Part shown: positions 1 through 9,049 of the stretch, piece by piece
Position numbering within the stretch: position 1 is the first letter of the stretch
How the letters are laid out: every line of letters starts with the position of its first letter
Assembly (NCBI GenBank): GCA_947503525.1
Contig: CANNEA010000009.1
Span: 159,175 to 223,174 of the forward strand
Reading direction: 5' to 3'
DNA from: an uncultured Carboxylicivirga sp.
GTDB taxonomy: Bacteria; Bacteroidota; Bacteroidia; Bacteroidales; Marinilabiliaceae
Length of the DNA: 64,000 bases
Notes under the pieces: generated by a model
Seen by the model: only the letters and a program-made list of their open reading frames with translations
What the model was told of the DNA's origin: nothing
The model's database searches: none
Made by a program: the position numbers and the translations under genes

Positions 1-2004
1 CCCACCAAACATCAACTCTCCCTCCCTGGTTTTGTAGCAGGAGTGACGAATAAACTCATCGCTTTGTAAACCATCCGACTCCGTGTAATGTCGAACATGT
101 AATAATTCTTCATTGTCCTTATTCTCAACTCGAATTTTCAAAAGGCCTTTATTTGTGGAAAGCCATAAATTTTTTGAATCATCCTGTAGTATGCCATTTA
201 CAACATTATCAGGCAGGCCATTATGCTCATTATACCGAATAAAAGATTGCGTCTCCGGATTAAACTTATTTAAACCGTTATATGTACCCACCCAAAGATT
301 TCCTTCGTCATCATTATTTATTGAGATCACATAATCGTTACTGAGGGTCTTGGAATCGGTAGCTGAATTTTGGAATCTTATAAAATTATCTTTCTGTCTA
401 TTATAAAGATGCAGGCCACGTTTCGTACCAAACCATATATCATTATTTCTATCCTTGTAGAGCACATTGATGTTATTATCGGCCAAACTGATAGTGTCAT
501 CATCCTCCCTATGGTAGGTGTTATATATTTTATCTTTAGGATTATACTTTATCAATCCTGAAGATGTACCTATCCATAGTTCATTGGTCTCGCCTGGCTG
601 AATGGAATTTACGGTATACTCATCAAAGAACGACTCAGTGCTTCCATCATCACAGTTATAACGCGTTAGGCCATCAAATAAACCTATCCACAAAATATTA
701 TTAGAATCTGAATACAACGCTCTTACCTCATTGCTTTTTATTATTCCCGGATTTTCATCAACTGTAATATGTCGTAAAAACTTATTGTTTTTTCGATCAA
801 ACAGGCTTAAGCCACCTCCTTCAGTTCCAACCCAAATACCATGGTCATTTTCAGTAAAGGTGTTCACATTGTCATGTCGCAAGCCATAGGATTGGTTTTT
901 ATTGAAATGGAAGCTATCAAATTTTTTACTCTGAATATTTAAATAATTGACTCCTTTACTCCATGTTCCAATCCAAAAGTTTCCCCATAAATCTTCATAG
1001 AAAGAAAAAAGAATATCATGACTGATACTTTTTTCTTTAAGTGGATCATTAATATGATGAATAAATCTGGGGTTTTCTTTAGCGGATTCAGCACTTGTAA
1101 GTTGATTCAGGCCCATTGATGTACATATCCATATCGTGCCCTTTTTGTCCTCAGAAATGGCTCTGATTATATTGTTGCTTATGCTGTGTTTATTTGAGTT
1201 ATCGTTTACAATATGAGTAAACACTCCATCGGCTATACTTTCTAAACGATTTAAACCATTCTTTCTGGTTCCTACCCAAAGAATACCATTGCTATCATAT
1301 AGCAAGGACATAATGGTATTACTACTAATGCTGCCTGTATCATTTTTATCGTGCTGAAAGCGCTTTATGATTTTACGATTGTTGGTATCAAATAAATAAA
1401 GACCTGATTTACCACCGAAACAAAGAAGACTATCTTGCACCAGACACATTGCCGCAATGCCATAGGTTTCTTGTTCTACACTATTGTAATTCCGAATAAA
1501 CACATCACTTTCTTCGTCATACAAGCACAATCCTCCAAGGGTTGAAACCCATATTCGGCCTTTATAATCTTCTACAATATTGGTTATAGTGCGTAAATTG
1601 CGTTGCTTAGTGAGTATTTCCTTATTAAGATATCCGTAAAAACGTTCTGTGTTATAATCAAACCGATTAATCCCATCGTTGCGCGTACCCATCCACATGC
1701 GCCCTTTACTATCTTCAAAAACACATAAAATCTCGTTCCCACTTATACTATACGGGTTGTCTTGATTATTTTTATATACTTTAAAAGTGTTCCCATCAAA
1801 CTTATTAACCCCTCCTGTGCGCGTACCAAACCACATAAAACCTCTGCTATCCTGAGTAATAGAAAAAACAGTACTTTGAGATAGTCCTTGCTTTACAGAT
1901 ATATGTTCAAAGCTCAACTGATTATCCTGTGCAAGAAGAAAAACGAACAGATTAAGCTGAGTAAATATTAAAAGCAATATTTTTTGAAGAAATCCTCTAA
2001 GCAT
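1..2004 (-). CDS. Hybrid two-component sensor, N-terminal propeller (partial)
   Basis: The reading frame opens with ATG at 2004 and stays open for 668 codons to the window edge, so the C-terminus is missing. After a signal peptide (first ~22 residues, ending LLAQD) come about 13 reg_prop repeats of the form W(I/V/F/M)GT..GL..(F/Y), for example MWFGTRTGGVNKF and LWVGTYNGLNKFNP. The visible part ends with GLQSDEF and GELMFGG, which in this family marks the close of the second seven-bladed propeller. Family knowledge predicts a Y_Y_Y domain, a membrane helix, histidine kinase, receiver and AraC-type HTH beyond the window. Such proteins sense oligosaccharides in the periplasm and control polysaccharide-utilisation genes. 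No SusC/D genes lie on this side, so the target must be to the left or elsewhere. Confidence 0.9.
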   Translation of the reverse strand, partial: MLRGFLQKILLLIFTQLNLFVFLLAQDNQLSFEHISVKQGLSQSTVFSITQDSRGFMWFGTRTGGVNKFDGNTFKVYKNNQDNPYSISGNEILCVFEDSKGRMWMGTRNDGINRFDYNTERFYGYLNKEILTKQRNLRTITNIVEDYKGRIWVSTLGGLCLYDEESDVFIRNYNSVEQETYGIAAMCLVQDSLLCFGGKSGLYLFDTNNRKIIKRFQHDKNDTGSISSNTIMSLLYDSNGILWVGTRKNGLNRLESIADGVFTHIVNDNSNKHSISNNIIRAISEDKKGTIWICTSMGLNQLTSAESAKENPRFIHHINDPLKEKSISHDILFSFYEDLWGNFWIGTWSKGVNYLNIQSKKFDSFHFNKNQSYGLRHDNVNTFTENDHGIWVGTEGGGLSLFDRKNNKFLRHITVDENPGIIKSNEVRALYSDSNNILWIGLFDGLTRYNCDDGSTESFFDEYTVNSIQPGETNELWIGTSSGLIKYNPKDKIYNTYHREDDDTISLADNNINVLYKDRNNDIWFGTKRGLHLYNRQKDNFIRFQNSATDSKTLSNDYVISINNDDEGNLWVGTYNGLNKFNPETQSFIRYNEHNGLPDNVVNGILQDDSKNLWLSTNKGLLKIRVENKDNEELLHVRHYTESDGLQSDEFIRHSCYKTREGELMFGG

Positions 2005-2414
2005 TATGAATTAATTTATTGACAAAACGCAACATTAAACAACAAGGTTTCAGAATTGATTATCTTAAGGCAACTATTAGCCACAAAATAATTGTAACTG
2101 TTAGTTATAGATTATTGAGGTGGATGTGTCGACTTCAAGTAGCTGAAGTCCATTTAAGCAACTACATAAAGTCACTCATCACAAGACTTATAATAACCTA
2201 CCTTCCAAGACCTACAGGCACAGGTAATAACTTATGCTTTCATCAAATTTTCTTAGGAGCAACCAAATTTATAATAATTTATCACAGTAAAAAATAATGA
2301 AACAACTACATATATCTTCTTAGTGCTCATGCTGTATTTGATACAAAGGAAAATACACAAAAGGATCACAAAAAGCAGCCTTTATAAGGCTGCTATTCTA
2401 GGTCATAGCCGAAA
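2005..2414. other. Intergenic region, 410 bp
   Basis: No convincing gene is seen. It holds a 7-bp inverted repeat at 2131-2150 (GACTTCA, 6-base loop, TGAAGTC) of unknown role and the terminator of the SYLF gene at 2370-2394. A 92-codon frame at 2019-2297 has no recognisable family and low-complexity AT-driven composition, so I do not call it. Confidence 0.6.
2370..2394 (-). terminator. Intrinsic terminator of the SYLF-domain gene
   Basis: A perfect 9-bp stem (AGCAGCCTT / AAGGCTGCT) with a 3-base loop at 2374-2394 is followed on the minus strand by a run of T (the AAAA at 2371-2374 on the plus strand). It lies 20 bases after the stop codon of the gene ending at 2415. Confidence 0.75.
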
Positions 2415-2942
2415 CTATAAGTTTTTAAACTTAAATTTCTGACCTGCAACTGAAGCTTCATACATCAATCCGCCTTTGGCCATGGTGAAAATAGCCACAC
2501 CTTCAACATATTTAGCATTAGCCGAAGCACCGGCTGCCGCTGCAACTGCAGAAACCTGAGCAGTAAATTCTATCTTGTTTTCCGTAAACCGATCAAATTC
2601 TTTCTTTGTCTCAAAAAAGATAACTTCACGAAAAGCCTGTCCGCCGGCCTGAAAACCAATACTCACTTGAGTCAGTTTAGCCATTCCTACCAAACTGCCT
2701 TGTCTGTATGCCGTTCCATTGCCAGCTGCACCTCCTACGCCTAAGCCACCTTTACCCACATTAGGAAACATCACATAACCATACGATCCATTAAAGAATT
2801 TGGACATTCCATCATCTTTCTTTAAAAAGGCAGCCTTAGCTTCTTTGCTGTCCTCAATAATTTCTTTCTGCTTTTCTTTGGATTGAGCAGATAAAGCAAT
2901 GGAAAACATAAAAAAAAGACAAATACCTGTTAGTAATCTCAT
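2415..2942 (-). CDS. SYLF/YSC84-domain exported protein
   Basis: 175 residues with a cleavable signal peptide (MRLLTGICLFFMFSIALSA). The remainder matches the SYLF (YSC84) family: a short helical lead, then GYVMFPNVGKGGLGVGGA, a glycine-rich segment with YRQGSLVGMAKL, VSIGFQAGGQAFREVIFF, and the closing FTMAKGGLMYEASVAGQKF. SYLF domains bind phosphoinositides in eukaryotes; in bacteria the role is unknown and may be lipid or envelope related. Length and motif order are complete. It is transcribed alone with its own terminator. Confidence 0.88.
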   Translation of the reverse strand: MRLLTGICLFFMFSIALSAQSKEKQKEIIEDSKEAKAAFLKKDDGMSKFFNGSYGYVMFPNVGKGGLGVGGAAGNGTAYRQGSLVGMAKLTQVSIGFQAGGQAFREVIFFETKKEFDRFTENKIEFTAQVSAVAAAAGASANAKYVEGVAIFTMAKGGLMYEASVAGQKFKFKNL

Positions 2943-3753
2943 TTTGTAATCATTTTAAGTTAAACAATTATTGCAGGGTTTATGCAACTCATTCAAGTTA
3001 AGTCATTCTTATCAAGAATAAAAATTGAATTGTTCTTGCCTGGTATAAAGAGCTTTTAGAGCTATGATTTTTAAAAGCAAGCAACAAAAGCAATACTCAA
3101 AGCATACATTAACCTTAGTAAATTACTTACTTTAGTTAAATGTACTTGCACCTGACGTTCCCAGTCATGTACTTCTCTTCTCCAAATCAGTACTTGAGCT
3201 TCACTAGTAAGTACTTACTATATTTGAGCAACTATTTACCTAGCTTCAGCTTGTACTTGAGGCTCTCGAGCTTGTACTTAATGCTCCCGAGTACGTACTT
3301 AAGCTTCCCGACCATGCACTAGAGCTTCCCGAGTGGAATATTACACTAAACTTGTCATTTGTGGAAAACATAGCTCATTCCAAGCCAATAATGAATGATT
3401 ATTAAATGCGATTTTAGTTCAAATAATTAAGTATTGTTAAATATTTTTTAAGCGAGCACTTGAAATAAAAGAAATATTGCTTTAATTTTAATAAGCAATC
3501 TAAAAGCAATGTTATTCAAGTTCAATAATCTCAGATAAAATCATTGTTAAACCAAACTCCTATGACCACTCCACCATCGCACTTAATATCATCGCCTTAC
3601 AAATAAAACTATTGTAGCGATCAACAACTGACCTTTTTTTACCATCACTGGATCTCTGGCATCCCAGGATGCTAGCTTAATGAAAAAATACATCTGAAAA
3701 ACAACTGTTTTTTTCATCCTGATTAAATTTTGCAACTATAAATTCAATTTATT
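2943..3753. other. Intergenic region, 811 bp, with repeat array
   Basis: No gene of recognisable family. The middle (3142-3336) is a 21-bp tandem repeat array described separately. The left part (2943-3141) and right part (3337-3753) are AT-rich. The right part has a 9-bp inverted repeat, ATGAAAAAA at 3680-3688 and TTTTTTCAT at 3709-3717, separated by 20 bases, shortly before the gene at 3754; its meaning is unclear. Confidence 0.6.
3142..3336. repeat. Degenerate 21-bp tandem repeat array, nine units
   Basis: Units begin at 3142, 3169, 3190, 3211, 3232, 3253, 3274, 3295 and 3316. All steps are 21 bp except the first, which is 27. The consensus is roughly GTACTTGAGCTTCCCGAGTAN. The leading GTACTT is the best-kept part and the centre drifts, while the period stays exact, so decay is by substitution rather than indels. 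Junctions create palindromes, for example AGTAAGTACTTACT around 3204-3217 and AGTACGTACT near 3290. The 21-bp period is also seven codons; one frame reads as YLSFPS-like heptads with no sign of being a real protein. It is not CRISPR: there are no spacers. Confidence 0.8.
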
Positions 3754-4389
3754 ATGAGAAACACATTTGAAAATGAAATGGAAAGAAGTCGTTTGTTATT
3801 ATACGGTGTTGATGGAAGCACAAGTATTAAAGAAAACATCAAAGCTTTGTTTCCTGAAGAACTTCTGGCGAAAGCCATTGAAGTTTATCAATTGCTTAAA
3901 AAGGCGGCTGAACAGCAGTCAATCGAAGCCATTGAAAGTAAAAATGCTAGCAATGAATTTAATGCGATCAAAGAAGAGCTACATCAAACGTTGGTTAAAA
4001 CACGGAAAGGCATCCGTTATTTCTATAAGAATGACTTAAAAACACAGGAAAGCCTCAATATGGATAAGAATATCCCTGATAATTATCCTGAGTGGAGAAG
4101 ATTGCTAGAGGATACTTTTTCGGCCATACAACGCAATGAAGATGCTATATCTAAGCTAAGTTTAATAAACATTGATACGGAAAACGTTATACAAAAGCTA
4201 AGCAACTTAGATGAAATAAAAAGTAAAGCCGAAAAAGAAGATGGTGAAGCCCAACAGGCAACGGTACGAAAAACTGAATTGTTTACCGAATTAAGAAACT
4301 ATTGTTCTCAGTTAAAACAATGCCTGAATCTAATATACGAAGGTAACGAGCGTCAAAAACTGGAAGAACTCGGCATCACTGTTAAATAA
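3754..4389 (+). CDS. Hypothetical helical protein
   Basis: 211 residues, no signal peptide and no membrane segment. I do not recognise the family. It is almost wholly helical and charged. The N-terminus reads SRLLLYGVDGSTSIKENI, followed by helices rich in K, E and Q. A Trp/Pro-containing break (NIPDNYPEWRRLLEDTF) near residues 108-124 separates two likely helical bundles. The start ATG follows an AT-rich leader without a clear Shine-Dalgarno site, as is normal in this phylum. It stands 66 bases ahead of another unrecognised gene in the same direction and may be cotranscribed with it. Function cannot be stated. Confidence 0.65.
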   Translation: MRNTFENEMERSRLLLYGVDGSTSIKENIKALFPEELLAKAIEVYQLLKKAAEQQSIEAIESKNASNEFNAIKEELHQTLVKTRKGIRYFYKNDLKTQESLNMDKNIPDNYPEWRRLLEDTFSAIQRNEDAISKLSLINIDTENVIQKLSNLDEIKSKAEKEDGEAQQATVRKTELFTELRNYCSQLKQCLNLIYEGNERQKLEELGITVK

Positions 4390-4455
4390 TACAACAGCCT
4401 GGCATAGGAAGTACCTGCTACTTCCTATGTCTTTTCTGATTTCACCTAAATATCA

Positions 4456-5721
4456 ATGCGAATGGCCAAAAACAAGAAACGCAAAAAGAAACCCTGCGTT
4501 AATGCTCGTTTGGATCGTAAGCAATACAATAATGAGCTTAAACGTAAGATAAAAGCCTTTGCTGAGGAGGCAAACATACTGGATGCTTATAACTTAATTC
4601 CACCCATTCAAATTGAAGTGTGTTTGGCAATGGGCATAAAACCAGTTAACCTTATAGATAAAAACGAAGAGCACATTCCTGTTGTGTTAATGAGGATGTT
4701 TAAACAAGTGGTTCATAAATGCCTGAAAAGAATACCTCTTGACTGTGGTACAGGTAAAAATACCATATCATTATATGATTTTTTTGCAGTGGGTGAGCCT
4801 TTAACATATTTGCTCCGGACTAAAGGAATATCATTTAAGAATAAGGAAAAAGCGGAACTGGCGGCTAAGCATTATATGGATGCCATTGAATCAGGAGGAC
4901 AAGCTACTGACAAGGCAATTGACTTAGCTTATTATTTAACCCACAACTTCTTTTCTCCTACTTTTGGTTTCGTACTTTTTAAATTCGGTTTTGATCAATC
5001 ACATACCAAGGCCATTGCACCAATTGCCACTTACTATATTACATTAATTGAAGCAGAACAAAAAAAAGTGAATATTAACGGTCACAGACGAACCGTCTAC
5101 AGGCTTGGTTGTCCTTCAGATTGCGAAAAAGTGGAGTGGGCCTCCTGCGAGGCTAATCAAATAGCAGATCTTAGCTCTTTTACAGGTTTGAAAATTGATA
5201 TTTATATCCAGAACCATGCTCTAAACCGCTTATACGAGCGCTTGGATTGCATCGACAAACCTTTAATTTATTCCATGTTAATGGGAAGCCTAATGAAGTT
5301 TAATACTACAACTAACAGAAAAGGCCAGCATTTGATAACTTTAAACATTGGTGATCATACAATTGGATATATGCCGTATCAATACATCGAAGGCATCGTG
5401 GTTATTACAACCTTCCTATTGAAAACCAGCAACAATACACCTGAAGGGGATAGATTACAGGATTTATTGGGTATCGATAAGTTGGATAAGCAATATCTTG
5501 GCATAGATAGACTCAGTACATTCGTCTACTCTGATTTAAAAGATAATGATTACACATTTAGTCTTTTTGCTCAAGTCAATTGCGACGATTTATTTAATTT
5601 ACCAATACAAGGTGTTATAAAACATGAAAAAGAAGAAGGAATAAGTGATCAATTCTTTAAGTATTTGGAACTGGATGAGGCTTTCGTTAGTAGCCATTCC
5701 GCAGAGTCTACCATCACATAA
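4456..5721 (+). CDS. Hypothetical protein with basic N-terminus
   Basis: 421 residues, not recognised as a whole. The start could be ATG at 4456 or 4462; both give a strongly basic head (KNKKRKKK). No signal peptide or membrane helix is evident. A central stretch, VWASCEANQ-like then IYIQNHALNRLYERLD (about residues 250-268), resembles the HALxRxxER motif of DUF4258/RelE-like folds, but the resemblance is short and may be chance. The protein looks cytoplasmic and possibly nucleic-acid binding because of its basic head; that is inference. It follows the 3754-4389 gene by 66 bases. Confidence 0.65.
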   Translation: MRMAKNKKRKKKPCVNARLDRKQYNNELKRKIKAFAEEANILDAYNLIPPIQIEVCLAMGIKPVNLIDKNEEHIPVVLMRMFKQVVHKCLKRIPLDCGTGKNTISLYDFFAVGEPLTYLLRTKGISFKNKEKAELAAKHYMDAIESGGQATDKAIDLAYYLTHNFFSPTFGFVLFKFGFDQSHTKAIAPIATYYITLIEAEQKKVNINGHRRTVYRLGCPSDCEKVEWASCEANQIADLSSFTGLKIDIYIQNHALNRLYERLDCIDKPLIYSMLMGSLMKFNTTTNRKGQHLITLNIGDHTIGYMPYQYIEGIVVITTFLLKTSNNTPEGDRLQDLLGIDKLDKQYLGIDRLSTFVYSDLKDNDYTFSLFAQVNCDDLFNLPIQGVIKHEKEEGISDQFFKYLELDEAFVSSHSAESTIT

Positions 5722-5800
5722 GCCAGCAACTACTTTCCATTAGCAAACATTTACAGCAGAGACCTGTTTAATTAAATATCTAAACGCAAAGCTTTTAATC

Positions 5801-8800
5801 ATGAAACCAAAACTAAGTATCTTAATACTATTAATTATTGCCTCCTGCACTAATTCTGAAGCTCAACGCCCCGAACAATATGATGCCCTAACATGGCGCT
5901 TTATTGGCCCAATAGTCGGCAATAGAGGATCTGTTGTAATTGGCCACCCAACAGAGCCTAATACCTTTTTCCATGGTGCCAGTAATGGTTTGTGGAAAAC
6001 TGAAGATGCAGGCACTTATTGGGAACCGGTTGGCGACAAAGATTTCAATTATGGCAGTATCGGTGCCATGGAATTCTCAGAGTCAGATCCTAATATTGCC
6101 TACATAGGACTTGGAGAACCTCAAATGCGCAACAATGTAAGTTGGGGCGATGGTGTCTATAAATCAACTGATGGTGGCGATAACTACACCCATGTAGGTC
6201 TTAGTACGGTAAAGCATATATCACAGATACGTGTACACCCAAGCAACCCTGATATAGTTTATGTCGGTGCCTTTGGCGATGCTTTTGGACCCAATGATGA
6301 TAGAGGTGTTTATCGCACCAAAGATGGGGGTAACACCTGGGAAAAAGTGCTATATAAAAGTGATAAAGCCGGTTGTATTGACCTTGTACTTAATCCTTCT
6401 AAGCCTGATGAACTATTTGCTGTTATCTGGGAATTCGAACGCAAAGCCTGGGGGCCAAAAACAGGTGGCCCGGAGTCCGGAATGTACAAATCAACAGACG
6501 GTGGCGATACATGGACAGAAATAACTTACGCCAATGGTTTGCCGAAAAGAGGCCGCGGAAGAACAGGTATTACAATGTCGGCAGCCGATGCCAAAAAAGT
6601 ATATGCATTAATCGACTCTGAAACCAAACCGGGTTTATATGCTTCAAGCGATTTAGGTGAGAACTGGGAGTTTGTGTCCGACTATTTCCAGATTATTGGT
6701 CGTCCGTTTTACTACAGCCATATTATTGCCAGCCCTCATGATGCTAACGATTTATGGTCGCCAAACAATCGAAATTTTAATTCAAAAGATGGCGGTAAAA
6801 CATGGGTACTTGACCCGGGTATTAAGGACGATTTCCATGATATGTGGGTTTGCCCCAAGGATCCCAATCGAATGATTGGCTCAAACGATGGGGGTTGTCA
6901 GGTAAGTATGACCGGAGGTAAGACATGGAGTAGCCAGCATACCCAACGTAACTCGCAATTCTATCGGGTAAATGTGGATAATGATTTTCCGTACAATGTA
7001 TATGGTAGTGGTCAGGATATATTGGCTTATAAAGTTCCGAGTGCCTCACGTTGGGGTGGCATCTCAGGCTATGAAACTACCATTATTGGTAATGGAGAAA
7101 CTAGTAGTGTTATACCTAAACCAGACGACCTTAACATCGTGTACAATATTTCTGGAGGTGCGCCTATGGGCAGTGGGGCTCCATTTACAGTAAACAATAT
7201 TGCAACTGGACAAAATGAAGTACGTTCGGTTTGGCCTGTTCCCTTATTCGGTTTAAATGGCTACGATTTAAAATACCGGTTCAATTGGGATTTAGCCTAC
7301 TTCCTATCTCCACACGATGGCAAAACCATTTATCTGGGGGGTAATGTTGTATTTAAATCAAGCGATGAAGGTTTAAACTGGGAAGTAATTAGTCCCGACC
7401 TCACCAACGATTTAAAAGAGCGCCAGAAAATTACCGGTACTCCATGGTTATCGGAATATTTTGGTCAGGAGATATATAGTACCATTAAGCGTTTAGACGA
7501 GTCGCCGGTACAACAAGGCCTTATCTGGACTGGCTCTGATGACGGTAAGATTTTCATTACCAGAGACGGTGGTGAAAACTGGACAGATATTTCAATTAAA
7601 GACAAAAACTTACCTGAATACTCTCAGGTATACGAAATTGAACCATCACCTCACGATGCAGCAACAGCCTATGTTGTATTCTCCAATTTCAATACCTATA
7701 ACGACTATAAGCCATATATATTCAAAACAACCAATTATGGTAAGTCGTGGGAGAATTTATCAGATAAGTTTCCTCAAACAGAAATAACACGCACCATTCG
7801 CGAAGATAAAGTACGTAAGGGATTATTATTTGTTGGTACCGAAACGGGTGCTTACTATTCGGTAAACGATGGCCAAAGTTGGGATAAATTAAAAGCAAAC
7901 CTTCCCGCAGTACCTGTGGTTGACATGAAAATTAAAGACAACGACCTGGTAATTGCTACCAATGGTCGTGGGTTCTGGATAATGGACGATATTACTCCAC
8001 TCCGTGAAATAGGAACAGCGTCTGATGATAAACTTACGCATTTATATCCGATTCAAGATCATACGCGCTTTGGTTATAACTGGTGGTTAGATTATGTGCC
8101 AGGTGGCGATCCTGGTATGAAGAAGAATTACTTCATTCAAAACATGCGCCCTGGTTTAACTTATTATGAGGAAAGCTTTAAAAAAGTAAATGGAGAACGT
8201 AAACGTAAGTTTATCGATGCTGGCGACCCAAAACCTCTAGGTGCGGTATTCTATTTTAAACTAGAAAACGAACCAATAGAAATAGTTGTCGAGGTTTTAG
8301 ACAAAGAGGGTAATTTGCTGCGTAATTACAGTAAAGAGCAAATGATGTTGAATGTTGGTAAGAACGGGAACTTTAATACTGGACTCAACAAGTTTGTTTG
8401 GGATATGCGTATTAATCCGGTTACCTCTGTGCCTAAAAGACCGGGTACTACAGTAATTCCAATTGTTCCTCCAGGAGAATACACAATCCAGCTAACTGTC
8501 GATGGTGTGGTTGAAACTCAAGATTTTGAAATATTCATGAGTCCAAAGGAGAACTACACGCAGGAACAGGCCGATGCAAAATTTGCTTTCTGGATGGAAA
8601 TGTATAATGCAGCTGAAAGTTCAACACAAAATGTAATTGCAGCCTTAAAACTTAAAGAAGAAGTGAACTTAAAACTTGAAACTTATAAAAATAGTGGAGC
8701 AAGCGACGCTGATATTAATGAAGCTGAAGAACAAGCTGCTATAATAACTTCAACGGTTGATGCTTATGAAGGCACATATGTTTCAACAGGACGCACTTTA

Positions 8801-9001
8801 GCTGAGGTAGTTAATTTGCCTGCTACTTTGCTATTCAAACTGTCCTTTATGAGTGGAATTCTTGACCATTCCGAAGGTCCTGTAACACAAAGCATGAAAG
8901 TCGAATTTCAGGGCGTTGTTGAAGATGCTAAAAAAGCGGATGAAGCTTATAATTCAAAAATTAAAAAGGAGTTGGTCAAGTTTGATAAATTGATAAAATA
9001 A
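5801..9001 (+). CDS. BNR/sortilin-like propeller lipoprotein
   Basis: 1066 residues. The N-terminus is a lipoprotein signal ending IIASC, with Cys16 as the lipidation site. Residues ~25-700 contain about ten Asp-box (BNR) motifs such as STDGGDTWTEI, TKDGGNTWEKV and SRDGGENW-like TRDGGENWTDI, the signature of the sortilin/Vps10-type WD40/YVTN/BNR propeller family often labelled glycosyl hydrolase. The C-terminal 350 residues include a beta region (FVWDMRINPV, PPGEYTIQL) and helices. Members are secreted or surface proteins of unknown substrate; true hydrolase activity is not shown by the sequence. It lies 48 bases ahead of a porin, suggesting a two-gene envelope unit. Confidence 0.85.
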   Translation: MKPKLSILILLIIASCTNSEAQRPEQYDALTWRFIGPIVGNRGSVVIGHPTEPNTFFHGASNGLWKTEDAGTYWEPVGDKDFNYGSIGAMEFSESDPNIAYIGLGEPQMRNNVSWGDGVYKSTDGGDNYTHVGLSTVKHISQIRVHPSNPDIVYVGAFGDAFGPNDDRGVYRTKDGGNTWEKVLYKSDKAGCIDLVLNPSKPDELFAVIWEFERKAWGPKTGGPESGMYKSTDGGDTWTEITYANGLPKRGRGRTGITMSAADAKKVYALIDSETKPGLYASSDLGENWEFVSDYFQIIGRPFYYSHIIASPHDANDLWSPNNRNFNSKDGGKTWVLDPGIKDDFHDMWVCPKDPNRMIGSNDGGCQVSMTGGKTWSSQHTQRNSQFYRVNVDNDFPYNVYGSGQDILAYKVPSASRWGGISGYETTIIGNGETSSVIPKPDDLNIVYNISGGAPMGSGAPFTVNNIATGQNEVRSVWPVPLFGLNGYDLKYRFNWDLAYFLSPHDGKTIYLGGNVVFKSSDEGLNWEVISPDLTNDLKERQKITGTPWLSEYFGQEIYSTIKRLDESPVQQGLIWTGSDDGKIFITRDGGENWTDISIKDKNLPEYSQVYEIEPSPHDAATAYVVFSNFNTYNDYKPYIFKTTNYGKSWENLSDKFPQTEITRTIREDKVRKGLLFVGTETGAYYSVNDGQSWDKLKANLPAVPVVDMKIKDNDLVIATNGRGFWIMDDITPLREIGTASDDKLTHLYPIQDHTRFGYNWWLDYVPGGDPGMKKNYFIQNMRPGLTYYEESFKKVNGERKRKFIDAGDPKPLGAVFYFKLENEPIEIVVEVLDKEGNLLRNYSKEQMMLNVGKNGNFNTGLNKFVWDMRINPVTSVPKRPGTTVIPIVPPGEYTIQLTVDGVVETQDFEIFMSPKENYTQEQADAKFAFWMEMYNAAESSTQNVIAALKLKEEVNLKLETYKNSGASDADINEAEEQAAIITSTVDAYEGTYVSTGRTLAEVVNLPATLLFKLSFMSGILDHSEGPVTQSMKVEFQGVVEDAKKADEAYNSKIKKELVKFDKLIK

Positions 9002-9049
9002 TTAGGAAATATTATACTCCTTTTATTGCACTAGCTCAATTTAATGTAG

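Noticed and set aside
2019..2297. 92-codon frame in the 5' region of the propeller sensor gene
   Set aside because: No family resemblance, AT-driven composition, and it lies in a divergent regulatory gap.
3140..3322. 60-codon frame reading as YLSFPS-like heptads
   Set aside because: It is only the 21-bp repeat read in one frame. No start context, family or flanking coding signal supports a protein.
3142..3336. CRISPR array
   Set aside because: Units are contiguous without spacers, are only 21 bp and are degenerate; no cas genes are present.
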